Assembly (NCBI RefSeq): GCF_000160875.1
Contig: NZ_GG700809.1
Coordinates: 28,701 to 92,700, forward strand
From: Lactobacillus iners DSM 13335
Lineage (GTDB): Bacteria; Bacillota; Bacilli; Lactobacillales; Lactobacillaceae
Reading direction: 5' to 3'
Length of the DNA stretch: 64,000 bases
In this document: positions 18,198 through 26,368 of the stretch, one piece after another
Numbering within the stretch: the first letter of the stretch is position 1
Layout: each line of letters opens with the position of its first letter
Made by a program: the position numbers and the translations under genes
Notes under the pieces: model-generated
The model's input: the letters and a program-made list of their open reading frames with translations, nothing else
Told to the model about the DNA's origin: nothing
Database searches by the model: none

Positions 18198-18641
18198 CTA
18201 TCTTTTTTTAAAGATGATATGTAAAAAATTTTTCAAACGTCTCCATTTCCATTGGTAATCTTTGGTAGGTTGTGTTACCTCGACGCAACCAATGTAGTCA
18301 CCGCTTTCATTGTGTAAACTGTAAAAAGATACATTGATTGGTTGATTTTTGGACCAACGTTTGGACCAAAGATTAATTGAGAGACTTTTTCTTTCGTTAT
18401 TATGCATTTGTTCGAGCACCCGCTTAACGTGAGGTTTAGATTTTTCTGCGTGTACATCTAAAACATTTTTACCTAGGTTTGCGGTTGTTCTTTCAAATAA
18501 TCGACCTTCATTCATTGAAGACCAAACGATAGTATCATTTTCGTCGACTACGTCAAATTCCTGTGGAATAGTTTTAAAAATAGCATCCAATTGTTCTAAT
18601 GTTAATGAACCTCCAGACAAATTTATTTTGTTATTTGGCAT
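18198..18641 (-). CDS. Stand-alone PAS domain protein (DUF438 C-terminal type)
   Basis: This is a 147-aa cytoplasmic protein made of one PAS domain. FDVVDENDTIVWSS begins the domain and GDYIGCVEVTQPTKDY ends it. NLGKNVLDVHAEKSKPHV matches the PAS that follows hemerythrin-like domains in DUF438 proteins, but no hemerythrin or output domain is present. The C-terminal tail is basic (FKKR). It may sense a small ligand or redox state and act through protein contacts. It stands alone between the lipoprotein gene and gpmA. Confidence 0.78.
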   Translation of the reverse strand: MPNNKINLSGGSLTLEQLDAIFKTIPQEFDVVDENDTIVWSSMNEGRLFERTTANLGKNVLDVHAEKSKPHVKRVLEQMHNNERKSLSINLWSKRWSKNQPINVSFYSLHNESGDYIGCVEVTQPTKDYQWKWRRLKNFLHIIFKKR

Positions 18642-18829
18642 CTAAATAAAACTCCCTTTCATGACTGACTAATGAATATTGTAACATGATATTTATCAAT
18701 AATTAAAATATTAACTATTAGGAACATATTTGGGTTACTTTTATTACAATAATTTTCTTTAAGCTATTAATTTATCTAATAAGTGTGTAAAATAGACATT
18801 GAATGATAATTTTAAAAGGAGATAATTTA

Positions 18830-19522
18830 ATGTCTAAATTAGTTTTAATTCGTCATGGACAAAGTCAATGGAACCTATCAAACCAATTTACTGGTTGGGT
18901 AGATGTTAATCTTTCAGATAAAGGTGTTGAGGAAGCTAAAAAAGCTGGACGTTTGATTAAAGAACACGGTTTACAATTTGATCAAGCATATACTTCTGTA
19001 TTAACACGTGCTATCAAAACTTTGCACTTTGCATTGGAAGAAAGTGGCCAACTTTGGATTCCTGAAACTAAGTCTTGGAGATTAAACGAACGTCATTATG
19101 GTGCTCTTCAAGGTTTAAATAAGAAAGATACTGCAGATAAGTATGGTGATGAACAAGTTCATATTTGGCGTAGATCTTATGACGTTTTGCCACCTGTTAT
19201 TGAAGATGACTCTGAATATAGCCAAGCACATGATCGTCGTTACGCTCACTTAGATCCACATATTGTTCCTAAGGCAGAAAACCTTAAGGTATGTTTGGAA
19301 AGAGTTATGCCATTCTGGGAAGATCATATTGCTCCAGATTTACGTTCTGGTAAAAATGTTATTATTGCAGCACATGGTAATTCACTTCGTGCCTTAACTA
19401 AGTATATTGAAAATATTTCAGATGAAGATATTATGGGCTTGGAAATGAAGACTGGTGAACCAGTTGTTTATACATTTGATAATGAATTAAATGTAGTTGA
19501 CAAAGAAAAGCTTGATGACTAA
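18830..19522 (+). CDS. gpmA: 2,3-bisphosphoglycerate-dependent phosphoglycerate mutase
   Basis: This is a glycolytic enzyme of 230 aa that interconverts 3- and 2-phosphoglycerate. The catalytic phosphohistidine motif is [12 protein letters not shown]. Other active-site parts are [12 protein letters not shown] and [15 protein letters not shown]. The start is the ATG at 18830 after AGGAGAT; a longer frame has no ribosome site. Highly conserved and monocistronic. Confidence 0.98.
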   Translation: MSKLVLIRHGQSQWNLSNQFTGWVDVNLSDKGVEEAKKAGRLIKEHGLQFDQAYTSVLTRAIKTLHFALEESGQLWIPETKSWRLNERHYGALQGLNKKDTADKYGDEQVHIWRRSYDVLPPVIEDDSEYSQAHDRRYAHLDPHIVPKAENLKVCLERVMPFWEDHIAPDLRSGKNVIIAAHGNSLRALTKYIENISDEDIMGLEMKTGEPVVYTFDNELNVVDKEKLDD

Positions 19523-19535
19523 TTATATAGTTATT

Positions 19536-19576
19536 AAAAAGGTACTGACTTTAAAAGTCGGTACCTTTTATTTTTT
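19536..19576 (+). terminator. Bidirectional terminator after gpmA
   Basis: AAAAAGGTACTGACTTT pairs with AAAGTCGGTACCTTTT, followed by T residues. The last codons of the convergent HD-domain gene are encoded within this hairpin. Confidence 0.88.
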
Positions 19577-20936
19577 GAGGATCTTGTAATGAATTATTGT
19601 TGATATAACTTTGAAATTCTGAATAAAGTGGTTGAAATAATTGCACATCTCCCAACGACTTGATCATTGTTTTAGGGAAAAAGAAACGTTCATCACCTTG
19701 TACAGTGCCATTTAATGCTTTTACTAGGGGACTTAGTTCTGAAAGTTCGACTAAGGTACCATCATTTTCCATAATTTCTATCGGACTATGTGCATTTTTC
19801 CCTGTAGGTTTATAAGCATCATAAGGTTCATCAAAAGCAGAATTAGTAGCAGTATAGTATTGTGGATCAAATCCTGCATTTTTAATGAGCTCATTTAATT
19901 TAGGTATGAGGTACTTAGTTTGATTGTTAACTTTAACACTTTCAAGGGGATGCCTGTATAAGTAACTTCCTGCTAAATCTGCTAAAATTTTGTCTCCTGA
20001 TTTAGTCCAAAGCATAAAATTAGTTTCCATTACGCCATCATCTAAGGCTAAATAATCTTCAAGACTCCATTTATTGGCCAAAAAAGCTTCCAATTGAGGA
20101 GTTACAGTGAAATCTTTGATATCATTTCTTTGATAAATTTCTTGTGCACGTTGTAATAAATGATGCAAAATGACTTCCATTGAACGACCTATTCGATGGA
20201 AGTAAACTTGTTGATACATTTGATAGCGACTGATAATATAATCTTCTACTGCATGGATCCCTTTATCTAAAAAACAGATGCCATTCTTATAAGGTCTAAT
20301 AACATCCAATATTCGAGTTAAATCAAAGGCACCATATGATACGCCTGTAAAATATGCATCGCGCAGTAAATAATCCATTCTGTCGGCATCAGCCTGACTA
20401 GATATTAACTTAACTACTTGTGGATTGGGATAAGTTTTGGCAATTACACTTGCAACTTTTTGTGGAAAATCTGGTGACACTTGTTTTAAAATTTTGTTTA
20501 TTTGTGTATTTTCATCCAGAATTATTTTTTGCCCCATTAATTCATGATTAGTATTAAATAAATGCTCGAAAGTATGCGAATATGGACCATGTCCTAAATC
20601 ATGTAATAATGCTGCACACTCTACGAGCAAATTATTACTAGGATCCCATAATCCATCATCACTTTGCTGAGTAGCATATTTTTGAGTGAAAATATTACAT
20701 ATTCTTCTAGTTAGTTCATAGACGCCTAAATTATGCTCAAATCTGGTATGTGTAGCACCAAAGAAAACAAATGAGGTGGGACCTAATTGCTTGATGCGAC
20801 GTAATCGCTGAAATTCAGGAGTGTTGACTAAATTAAAAATTATTGGATTCTTAATATGAATATATGTATGTACGGGATCACGAAGTACTTGTTCGTGAAA
20901 ATTGTTTATGTTATTAATATCTCTCATCATGTTCAT
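19551..20936 (-). CDS. HD-domain phosphohydrolase (YwfO-like, dGTPase-related)
   Basis: This is a 461-aa cytoplasmic HD-superfamily metal phosphohydrolase. The metal-binding residues appear as HTRFEHNLGVYEL, ALLHDLGHGPYSHTFE and a later SQADADRMDYLL, as in SAMHD1/YwfO-type enzymes. DPVHTYIHI and RLRRIKQLG near the N-terminus are family hallmarks. The likely substrates are dNTPs, but this is inferred. The start is uncertain: three ATGs lie in the first 12 bases and the upstream ribosome site is weak. Confidence 0.88.
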   Translation of the reverse strand: MNMMRDINNINNFHEQVLRDPVHTYIHIKNPIIFNLVNTPEFQRLRRIKQLGPTSFVFFGATHTRFEHNLGVYELTRRICNIFTQKYATQQSDDGLWDPSNNLLVECAALLHDLGHGPYSHTFEHLFNTNHELMGQKIILDENTQINKILKQVSPDFPQKVASVIAKTYPNPQVVKLISSQADADRMDYLLRDAYFTGVSYGAFDLTRILDVIRPYKNGICFLDKGIHAVEDYIISRYQMYQQVYFHRIGRSMEVILHHLLQRAQEIYQRNDIKDFTVTPQLEAFLANKWSLEDYLALDDGVMETNFMLWTKSGDKILADLAGSYLYRHPLESVKVNNQTKYLIPKLNELIKNAGFDPQYYTATNSAFDEPYDAYKPTGKNAHSPIEIMENDGTLVELSELSPLVKALNGTVQGDERFFFPKTMIKSLGDVQLFQPLYSEFQSYINNNSLQDPQKIKGTDF

Positions 20937-21066
20937 CTTTTAAAAAAATTCAATGTTAAAAACTAAAATGTGTCTATTCTAAATTACGAGCATATTGTAA
21001 CATATTATAGTAAGAACCATGATTATTTAAATCAATTTATCTAAAATTAGTTAGAAGGGAGCAGTT

Positions 21067-21498
21067 ATGAAAAAAGTTAAAGTTGAAATAACTAGTATTA
21101 TCAAGCAAGAAGGGCAAGTTGAGCATTTTAAATGTACTGGTTGTGGTACATTGAGCTGTGACAATGATACTTATCGAATTGAATATATGGAAAAAAATCA
21201 ATCAGCTGAGATTCCAGTAAAATTACTTTATAAAACTGATGAGTTAATTATGCAACGTGGTACTATTGAAAATAATAATTACAATATGATGAAATTTATG
21301 GCTAATGAAAAGAAAAATTGCCGATTAATTGCCGCAGGAAAAATTATGGATCTGACTAGTTTTACTAAAAGTATTAATTTTTTAAAGAAAAATGCAAATA
21401 ATATCCAACTAAAAGTTGAATATCAACTATTTTCTGATATATACTTAATAGGTGACTATAAAATTAGCATTGATTGTTTTGAAGATACGCAAAGTTAG
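21067..21498 (+). CDS. DUF1934 family protein (YwiB-like)
   Basis: This is a 143-aa soluble protein of the DUF1934/YwiB family, a small calycin-like beta-barrel. It shows QRGTIENNNYNMMKFMAN and VEYQLFSDIYLIGDYKISI, the alternating pattern of the barrel. A Cys pair in CTGCGTLSC near residue 24 is unusual for the family and could bind metal, but this is a guess. It starts after GAAGGGAG and precedes rpoE by about 20 bp, the usual neighbour. Function unknown. Confidence 0.8.
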   Translation: MKKVKVEITSIIKQEGQVEHFKCTGCGTLSCDNDTYRIEYMEKNQSAEIPVKLLYKTDELIMQRGTIENNNYNMMKFMANEKKNCRLIAAGKIMDLTSFTKSINFLKKNANNIQLKVEYQLFSDIYLIGDYKISIDCFEDTQS

Positions 21499-21517
21499 AT
21501 GAAAGGACGTGTCATTA

Positions 21518-22063
21518 GTGGGATTAGATGATTTTAAAGACCAGAAAAGAGAAGAACTATCGATGATTGAAGTAGCTCGTGCTATTTTGCAAGATAGTGG
21601 TAAAAGAATGGCCTTTGCTGATATCGTTAATGCTGTTCAACAATTTTTGGGAAAGAGTGACGAAGAAATTCGTGACCGTTTGCCACAATTTTACACAGAT
21701 TTGAATACTGATGGTGAGTTTATCTCGATGGGTGATAATGTATGGGCTTTAAGATCATGGTTCCCATATGAATCTGTAGATGAAGAAGTTAATCATCCTG
21801 AAGATGAGGAAGATTTACCACGCAAAAAGAATCATAGAAAAGTTAATGCCTTTATTGCTGATTCTGATAGTGATGATATTATTGATTATGATTCTGATGA
21901 TCCAGAAGATGATGACTTATCATTGGATGAAACGGATGCTGATGATTATTCAGATGATAGCGATTTAGATGATGCTGACGATGATGATGAGCTTGATGAT
22001 GGATTAGAAGGTCAATTATCTGAGTTACACAAAGATGATTTAGATTCTGATGATGAAAATTAA
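21518..22063 (+). CDS. rpoE: RNA polymerase delta subunit
   Basis: This is the delta factor of Gram-positive RNA polymerase, 181 aa. The N-terminal HARE-type domain reads SMIEVARAILQDSG and GDNVWALRSWFPYESVDE. The C-terminal half is a long, very acidic disordered tail of Asp/Glu/Ser. Delta helps release nucleic acid and recycle polymerase together with HelD, encoded at 38 kb. I take the GTG at 21518; the upstream GTG at 21509 abuts the GAAAGGAC ribosome site and is too close. Confidence 0.95.
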   Translation: MGLDDFKDQKREELSMIEVARAILQDSGKRMAFADIVNAVQQFLGKSDEEIRDRLPQFYTDLNTDGEFISMGDNVWALRSWFPYESVDEEVNHPEDEEDLPRKKNHRKVNAFIADSDSDDIIDYDSDDPEDDDLSLDETDADDYSDDSDLDDADDDDELDDGLEGQLSELHKDDLDSDDEN

Positions 22064-22067
22064 GTAC

Positions 22068-22096
22068 TTGACGTATTGCTGATTAGCATTTACCAT
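22068..22096 (+). promoter_or_regulatory. pyrG promoter
   Basis: TTGACG at 22068-22073 and TACCAT at 22091-22096 with a 17-bp spacer would start transcription at the GGGC at 22104-22107. A TATAAT at 22096 is an alternative -10, but it sits too close to GGGC and has a 22-bp spacer. Confidence 0.6.
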
Positions 22097-22103
22097 ATAA
22101 TAC

Positions 22104-22144
22104 GGGCACTTTGTGCATATAGCTCCCATTAGGGGAGCTTTTTT
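22104..22144 (+). promoter_or_regulatory. pyrG CTP-responsive attenuator
   Basis: The transcript should begin with GGGC. A terminator follows with stem AGCTCCC/GGGGAGCT and six T residues (22121-22144). In Bacillus subtilis pyrG, low CTP causes repeated G addition after GGGC, and the poly-G pairs with the CUCCC arm to prevent termination. The same elements are present here, so pyrG is likely controlled this way. Confidence 0.75.
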
Positions 22145-22170
22145 ATTGTGTATTGGAAAGGAATTATTGC

Positions 22171-23793
22171 ATGACTAAGTATATTTTTGTAACTGGTGGC
22201 GTTGTATCATCTTTGGGAAAAGGTATTACCGCATCGAGTTTAGGACGTTTATTAAAAAATCGTGGTTTAAAGGTAACTATGCAAAAATTTGATCCATATA
22301 TTAATATAGATCCAGGTACGATGAATCCATATCAACATGGTGAAGTTTATGTAACAGATGATGGAACTGAAGCTGATTTAGATTTGGGTCATTATGAACG
22401 ATTAGTAGACGTAAGAACTAGCAAGTATTCAAATGTTACTACTGGTAAAATATACCAAGAAGTTTTAGAAAAAGAACGTCGTGGCGATTATCAAGGTGAT
22501 ACTGTACAAGTTATTCCGCATATAACAGATATGATCAAAAAGAAAATAATGCGTGCAGGGTTAACCACTGATTCTGATGTAGTTATTTCTGAAATTGGTG
22601 GTACTGTAGGTGATATAGAATCTACACCATTTATGGAAGCTATTAGACAAATGCGTCGTGAAGTTGGCGATGAAAATGTAATGTATATTCATTGTACTTT
22701 AGTTCCATTGCTACATGCAGCTCATGAAATGAAAACTAAGCCAACACAACATTCTGTAGCAACTTTACGTAGTATAGGTATTCAACCTAATATGTTAGTT
22801 TTACGTGCTGAACAATCTATCAAGCAGGAATTAAAGAATAAAATTTCTAACTTTACTGATGTTCCAGTGGAAAGAATTATGGAATCAATCGATGAACCAT
22901 CTTTATTTGATGTGCCATTGTCTTTCCAAAAACAAGGTATGGATCAATTAGTATGTGATTATTTACATCTAGACAGTCCAAGAAAAACTGCGGATATGGA
23001 ATCTTGGAAACGTTTAGATCAAAGAGCTAAGAATTTAGAGCATACTACAAAGATTACTTTAGTTGGTAAATATGTTGAGTTAGAAGATGCATACATTTCT
23101 GTAACAGAAGCTTTGCAACATGCAGGTTACTTATATAGTACTAAAATTGAGGTTGATAAAGTACAAGCAGAAAATATTACTGAAGATAATATTGCAGATA
23201 TTATGCGTGGTTCTGAGGGATTAATTGTACCTGGTGGTTTTGGCACAAGAGGTCTTGAAGGAATGATTACTGCAATTAAGTATGTCAGAGAAAATGATAT
23301 TCCATTTTTAGGAATATGTTTAGGAATGCAAATGGCCAGTGTAGAGTTTGCACGTAATGTTTTAAATATGAAGGGTGCAAATACTACTGAGGCAGATCCA
23401 AAAACCAAATACAATATAATCGATATTATGGCTGATAAACGAGACGTTGAAAATATTGGTGGTACTTTGCGTTTAGGTCTTTACCCTGCAACTTTGAAAA
23501 AGGGTACTAAAACTAGTGCTGCCTATGATGGCGAGTCAGTAATACAGGAACGTCATAGACATCGTTTTGAATTTAATAATGAGTATCGTCAAGCATTTGA
23601 AGATGCGGGCATGATATTTTCAGGTGTATCACCAGATAATAGATTAGTAGAAATTATTGAGATACCTCAAAATAGATTCTTTGTTGCAACACAATATCAT
23701 CCTGAATTTTTGAGTAGACCACAGCGTCCAGAGGGCTTATTTAAGGCATTTATCGGTGCTGCAAGTGGTTTACCTATTTCAGAATTTAATTAG
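22171..23793 (+). CDS. pyrG: CTP synthase
   Basis: This glutamine amidotransferase makes CTP from UTP and is 541 aa, the normal length. The synthase domain starts [18 protein letters not shown] with the P-loop and continues with [20 protein letters not shown]. The C-terminal glutaminase domain carries the Cys nucleophile in [11 protein letters not shown] and the His/Glu pair in QYHPEF. The start is the ATG at 22171 after GGAAAGGA, just below the attenuator. Confidence 0.98.
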   Translation: MTKYIFVTGGVVSSLGKGITASSLGRLLKNRGLKVTMQKFDPYINIDPGTMNPYQHGEVYVTDDGTEADLDLGHYERLVDVRTSKYSNVTTGKIYQEVLEKERRGDYQGDTVQVIPHITDMIKKKIMRAGLTTDSDVVISEIGGTVGDIESTPFMEAIRQMRREVGDENVMYIHCTLVPLLHAAHEMKTKPTQHSVATLRSIGIQPNMLVLRAEQSIKQELKNKISNFTDVPVERIMESIDEPSLFDVPLSFQKQGMDQLVCDYLHLDSPRKTADMESWKRLDQRAKNLEHTTKITLVGKYVELEDAYISVTEALQHAGYLYSTKIEVDKVQAENITEDNIADIMRGSEGLIVPGGFGTRGLEGMITAIKYVRENDIPFLGICLGMQMASVEFARNVLNMKGANTTEADPKTKYNIIDIMADKRDVENIGGTLRLGLYPATLKKGTKTSAAYDGESVIQERHRHRFEFNNEYRQAFEDAGMIFSGVSPDNRLVEIIEIPQNRFFVATQYHPEFLSRPQRPEGLFKAFIGAASGLPISEFN

Positions 23794-23808
23794 TAGATAT
23801 ATAAAATG

Positions 23809-23851
23809 CAAGAAGTTCGAGTGAAAATGCTTTCTCTTCTTGTTTTTTTGG
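23809..23851 (+). terminator. Terminator after pyrG
   Basis: GCAAGAAG and CTTCTTG arms around a 20-base loop, followed by seven T residues. Confidence 0.75.
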
Positions 23852-23924
23852 CTATTTTTCTATATCATGTTTTGTGATACAGTTATGTATTACAGTAAAA
23901 AATTAGAAGGAATTGTTCCCTATA

Positions 23925-25190
23925 ATGAAAAAAATGATTATTCATGGTGGAAAGCCCTTAAAGGGCGACGTATGGATAGGTGGAGCAAAAAATTCAACAG
24001 TAGCTTTAATTCCAGCGTCAATACTTTCTCGTACGACCGTTGTTTTAGAAGGTGTACCTCGTATCGCTGATGTAGATAATTTGATGGATTTGTTAGGTGA
24101 AATGGATGTTAAATGTAAATTTGAAGAAACTACATTGACCATTGATCCTGAGAATATTAAGCGTAGTCCATTGCCAGCAGGCAAGATAAAGTCTCTACGT
24201 GCATCATATTATTTCATGGGTGCTCTTTTGGGTCGCTTTGGAAAAGCTGTTGTAGGATTCCCAGGTGGGGATGATATTGGGCCTAGACCGATCGATCAAC
24301 ATATCAGAGGATTTGAAGCATTAGGTGCTAATGTGGAAAATGAAGATGATAAAATTATTATTACAGCTCCTGAAGAAGGGTTAAGGGGTGCAAAAATATC
24401 TCTAGCTATGCCTTCCGTTGGTGCCACTATGAATATTATTATGGCATCAGTAACTGCTAATGGACAAACTGTAATAGAAAATGCAGCTAAAGAACCTGAG
24501 ATTATTGATTTAGCCATATTTTTAAATAATATGGGTGCAGTAATTAGAGGAGCAGGTACTGATACGATTAGAATTAATGGTGTCAGTCAGTTAAAGGCAA
24601 AAGCTTCACATACGATTATTCCAGACAGAATTGAAGCAGGTACATATATTTCTTTAGCAGCTTGCATTGGTAATGGTATCAGAATTCATAATGTAATTAC
24701 GGAACATTTGGATAGTTATCTTGCTAAGATTGAAGAAATGGGCGTTGTAACGGATGTTGATGAAGATTCAATTTTTGTTTATCCAGCAGGCGATCTTAAG
24801 ATGGTTCAAATCAAAACTGAACCGTATCCTGGTTTTGCTACAGATTTACAACAGCCAATTACACCACTTTTATTAACTGCTAAAACTGGCGAGGGTATAA
24901 TAATTGATAATATATATCCTAAGCGTGTAGGGCATGTGCCCGAGTTGCGAAAAATGGGTGGCGAGATTTGTGTGGAAAATAATATTATTTTGATCCACCC
25001 TAGTTCTAAATTAAAAGGTATGGATGTTAATGCTGGTGAAATTCGTGCTGGTGCTGCTTTAATGATAGCAGGCTTGATGGCTGATGGTGAAACTGTTATT
25101 CATAATGCAGGCAACATTTTGCGAGGATACGATCGTGTTCAAGATAAGATTCGTAAGTTGGGTGGCGATATAACTGTTGTTGAAGAATAA
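23925..25190 (+). CDS. murA: UDP-N-acetylglucosamine 1-carboxyvinyltransferase, Asp-type active site
   Basis: This is the first committed enzyme of peptidoglycan synthesis, about 421 aa. The UDP-GlcNAc/PEP-binding GGAKNSTVALIPAS and RASYYFMGALLGRFG are intact, with Lys/Asn and Arg in place. The loop that normally holds the fosfomycin-target Cys (PGGC-IG-RP-D) reads PGGDDIGPRPIDQH, so Asp (about residue 116) replaces Cys. Asp-type MurA enzymes are active and insensitive to fosfomycin. The ATG at 23925 lies 13 bases from AGAAGG, so the start is a little uncertain. Monocistronic. Confidence 0.95.
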   Translation: MKKMIIHGGKPLKGDVWIGGAKNSTVALIPASILSRTTVVLEGVPRIADVDNLMDLLGEMDVKCKFEETTLTIDPENIKRSPLPAGKIKSLRASYYFMGALLGRFGKAVVGFPGGDDIGPRPIDQHIRGFEALGANVENEDDKIIITAPEEGLRGAKISLAMPSVGATMNIIMASVTANGQTVIENAAKEPEIIDLAIFLNNMGAVIRGAGTDTIRINGVSQLKAKASHTIIPDRIEAGTYISLAACIGNGIRIHNVITEHLDSYLAKIEEMGVVTDVDEDSIFVYPAGDLKMVQIKTEPYPGFATDLQQPITPLLLTAKTGEGIIIDNIYPKRVGHVPELRKMGGEICVENNIILIHPSSKLKGMDVNAGEIRAGAALMIAGLMADGETVIHNAGNILRGYDRVQDKIRKLGGDITVVEE

Positions 25191-25248
25191 TTAAGCTTAC
25201 GAGTAAACAAATCCCCTATTTTCTAAAATTTTTCGAGAGGTAAATATT

Positions 25249-25968
25249 ATGTCAGAATTATTAGGTGAGTTCTTCGGTACTATGGTCATGGTGGCTTTAG
25301 GTGTTGGTACTGGAGCAGCTGTTAATTTAAAGAAAAGTTATGCTAAGAATGCTAATTGGTTTTATATTATTTTTGCGTGGGGTTTAGCTGTCACATTTGG
25401 AGTTTATGTTGCTGCTAATTTCGGCTCTAAAGCCCATTTGAACCCTGCTGTTACTCTTGGTATGGCGGTTGGTGGTTATTTCCCATGGGACAAAGTTTTT
25501 ACGTATATTGTAGCTCAATTTATAGGTGCTTTTTTTGGCGGATTGATTCCATACATACATTACTATGCCCACTTTAAAGAAACCAAAAATGAGGCTGAGG
25601 GTAATCATGTAGGTATTTTTGCTACAGGTCCAGCTACTAATAGTCCAATCTTTAATTTCATAGATGAAACAATTGATACTTTTATTTTTGTATTTGTATT
25701 AATTCATTTGGGTAATTTCGGAGAAGGATTAAAACCATTTATTGCAGGATTTTTAGTTATTGTTATTGGATTAGCCTTAGGTCCTACTACTGGATTGGCT
25801 ATGAATCCAGCTCGTGATTGGTCACCAAGATTAGTTTATACAATTTTCCCAGTTCCATATAAATCTACAGCTAATTGGAGTTATGCATGGGTTCCTATGT
25901 GTGGTCCCCTTTTAGGTGGTATTTTAGCAGCTCTCTTGAACTATAGCTTGCAAAACTATATTTTATAA
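25249..25968 (+). CDS. glpF: Aquaporin/glycerol facilitator (MIP family)
   Basis: This is a six-helix channel protein of 239 aa. The two half-helix motifs are HLNPAVTLG near residue 63 and GLAMNPARDWSPR near residue 184. The Asp after the second NPAR (NPARD) is the mark of glycerol-conducting GlpF-type channels. It may pass glycerol, water or small solutes such as dihydroxyacetone or lactic acid. The ribosome site GAGAGG precedes the ATG. Its downstream terminator has been split by an insertion. Confidence 0.93.
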   Translation: MSELLGEFFGTMVMVALGVGTGAAVNLKKSYAKNANWFYIIFAWGLAVTFGVYVAANFGSKAHLNPAVTLGMAVGGYFPWDKVFTYIVAQFIGAFFGGLIPYIHYYAHFKETKNEAEGNHVGIFATGPATNSPIFNFIDETIDTFIFVFVLIHLGNFGEGLKPFIAGFLVIVIGLALGPTTGLAMNPARDWSPRLVYTIFPVPYKSTANWSYAWVPMCGPLLGGILAALLNYSLQNYIL

Positions 25969-25974
25969 TTTTAT

Positions 25975-26001
25975 CTAATAAAAAAAGCAACATTTTAAAA
26001 T
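25975..26001 (+). repeat. Left half of a disrupted bidirectional terminator (inverted copy at 30323)
   Basis: These 27 bases are the exact reverse complement of 30323-30349. Joined at the shared ATTTTAAAAT centre they form a perfect 44-nt palindrome with A-run and T-run flanks. That is a bidirectional terminator between the aquaporin gene and the convergent DUF2187 gene. The centre is present in both halves. Confidence 0.85.
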
Positions 26002-26044
26002 GCAATGTCATTAAGTTAAGATATTGACGAAAATAGAGCTTGAT

Positions 26045-26080
26045 GAACCGAATAATTTTGATTCGGTTCTTTTTCTTTTT
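26045..26080 (+). terminator. Terminator near the left end of the cassette
   Basis: GAACCGAAT pairs with ATTCGGTTC, followed by TTTTTCTTTTT. It can stop read-through from the aquaporin gene. Confidence 0.85.
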
Positions 26081-26086
26081 AAAAGA

Positions 26087-26121
26087 AAAGTGAGCAGAGT
26101 TTTTGTCTTTCTGCTCACTTT
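26087..26121 (-). terminator. Terminator of the ABC-exporter operon
   Basis: A 12-bp stem AAAGTGAGCAGA/TCTGCTCACTTT; on the minus strand it is followed by TCTTTT. It lies about 250 bases below the last ABC gene. Confidence 0.75.
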
Positions 26122-26368
26122 CGTCATATCATTGGTCTTTCATAGAAAATTGTGGTTCTTATGAAATACCTTCACTTAACTATTATTAAACATATCGATA
26201 AATGCCTTGAAAAGCGTTGCTGAATTCGTCAATGTCTTTCTTGATGTAAGAAAGGTTATAGCATGGATTTTTTTACTTGCATAGATTTTTTTGAAATTTT
26301 ATTTTAATTTTGTAGTGCTAGCACTAATTAGTGTTTATACTATAGAATTTCAGTACTACAGAATAGAT
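26122..26368. other. Non-coding stretch with a decayed coding fragment
   Basis: The 400 bases between the aquaporin and ABC genes hold the two hairpins above, the 14-bp palindrome at 26313 and a minus-strand frame of about 29 codons ending IYRYV. That frame has no start codon or ribosome site and looks like the tail of a lost gene. Its family was not recognised. Confidence 0.4.
26313..26326. promoter_or_regulatory. Palindrome TAGTGCTAGCACTA, copy 1
   Basis: This perfect 14-bp palindrome recurs at 29919 with similar flanks (TTTTAATT upstream and ACTATAGAAT downstream). It has the form of a dimeric repressor or activator site. No gene follows this copy on the + strand. Confidence 0.5.

Noticed and set aside
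22096-22101. TATAAT as the pyrG -10
   Set aside because: With TTGACG the spacer would be 22 bp and GGGC would lie only three bases downstream. TACCAT with a 17-bp spacer fits better.
23391-23414. Alternative genes antisense to pyrG, murA and ychF
   Set aside because: All are frame shadows of strongly conserved genes and lack ribosome sites.
26173-26262. Minus-strand frame ending IYRYV as a gene
   Set aside because: It has no start codon, a stop just upstream and no ribosome site. It is treated as a decayed fragment.
26313-26326. TAGTGCTAGCACTA as a CIRCE (HrcA) site
   Set aside because: CIRCE is TTAGCACTC-N9-GAGTGCTAA. Here the half-sites are in reverse order with no spacer, and no chaperone gene is near.
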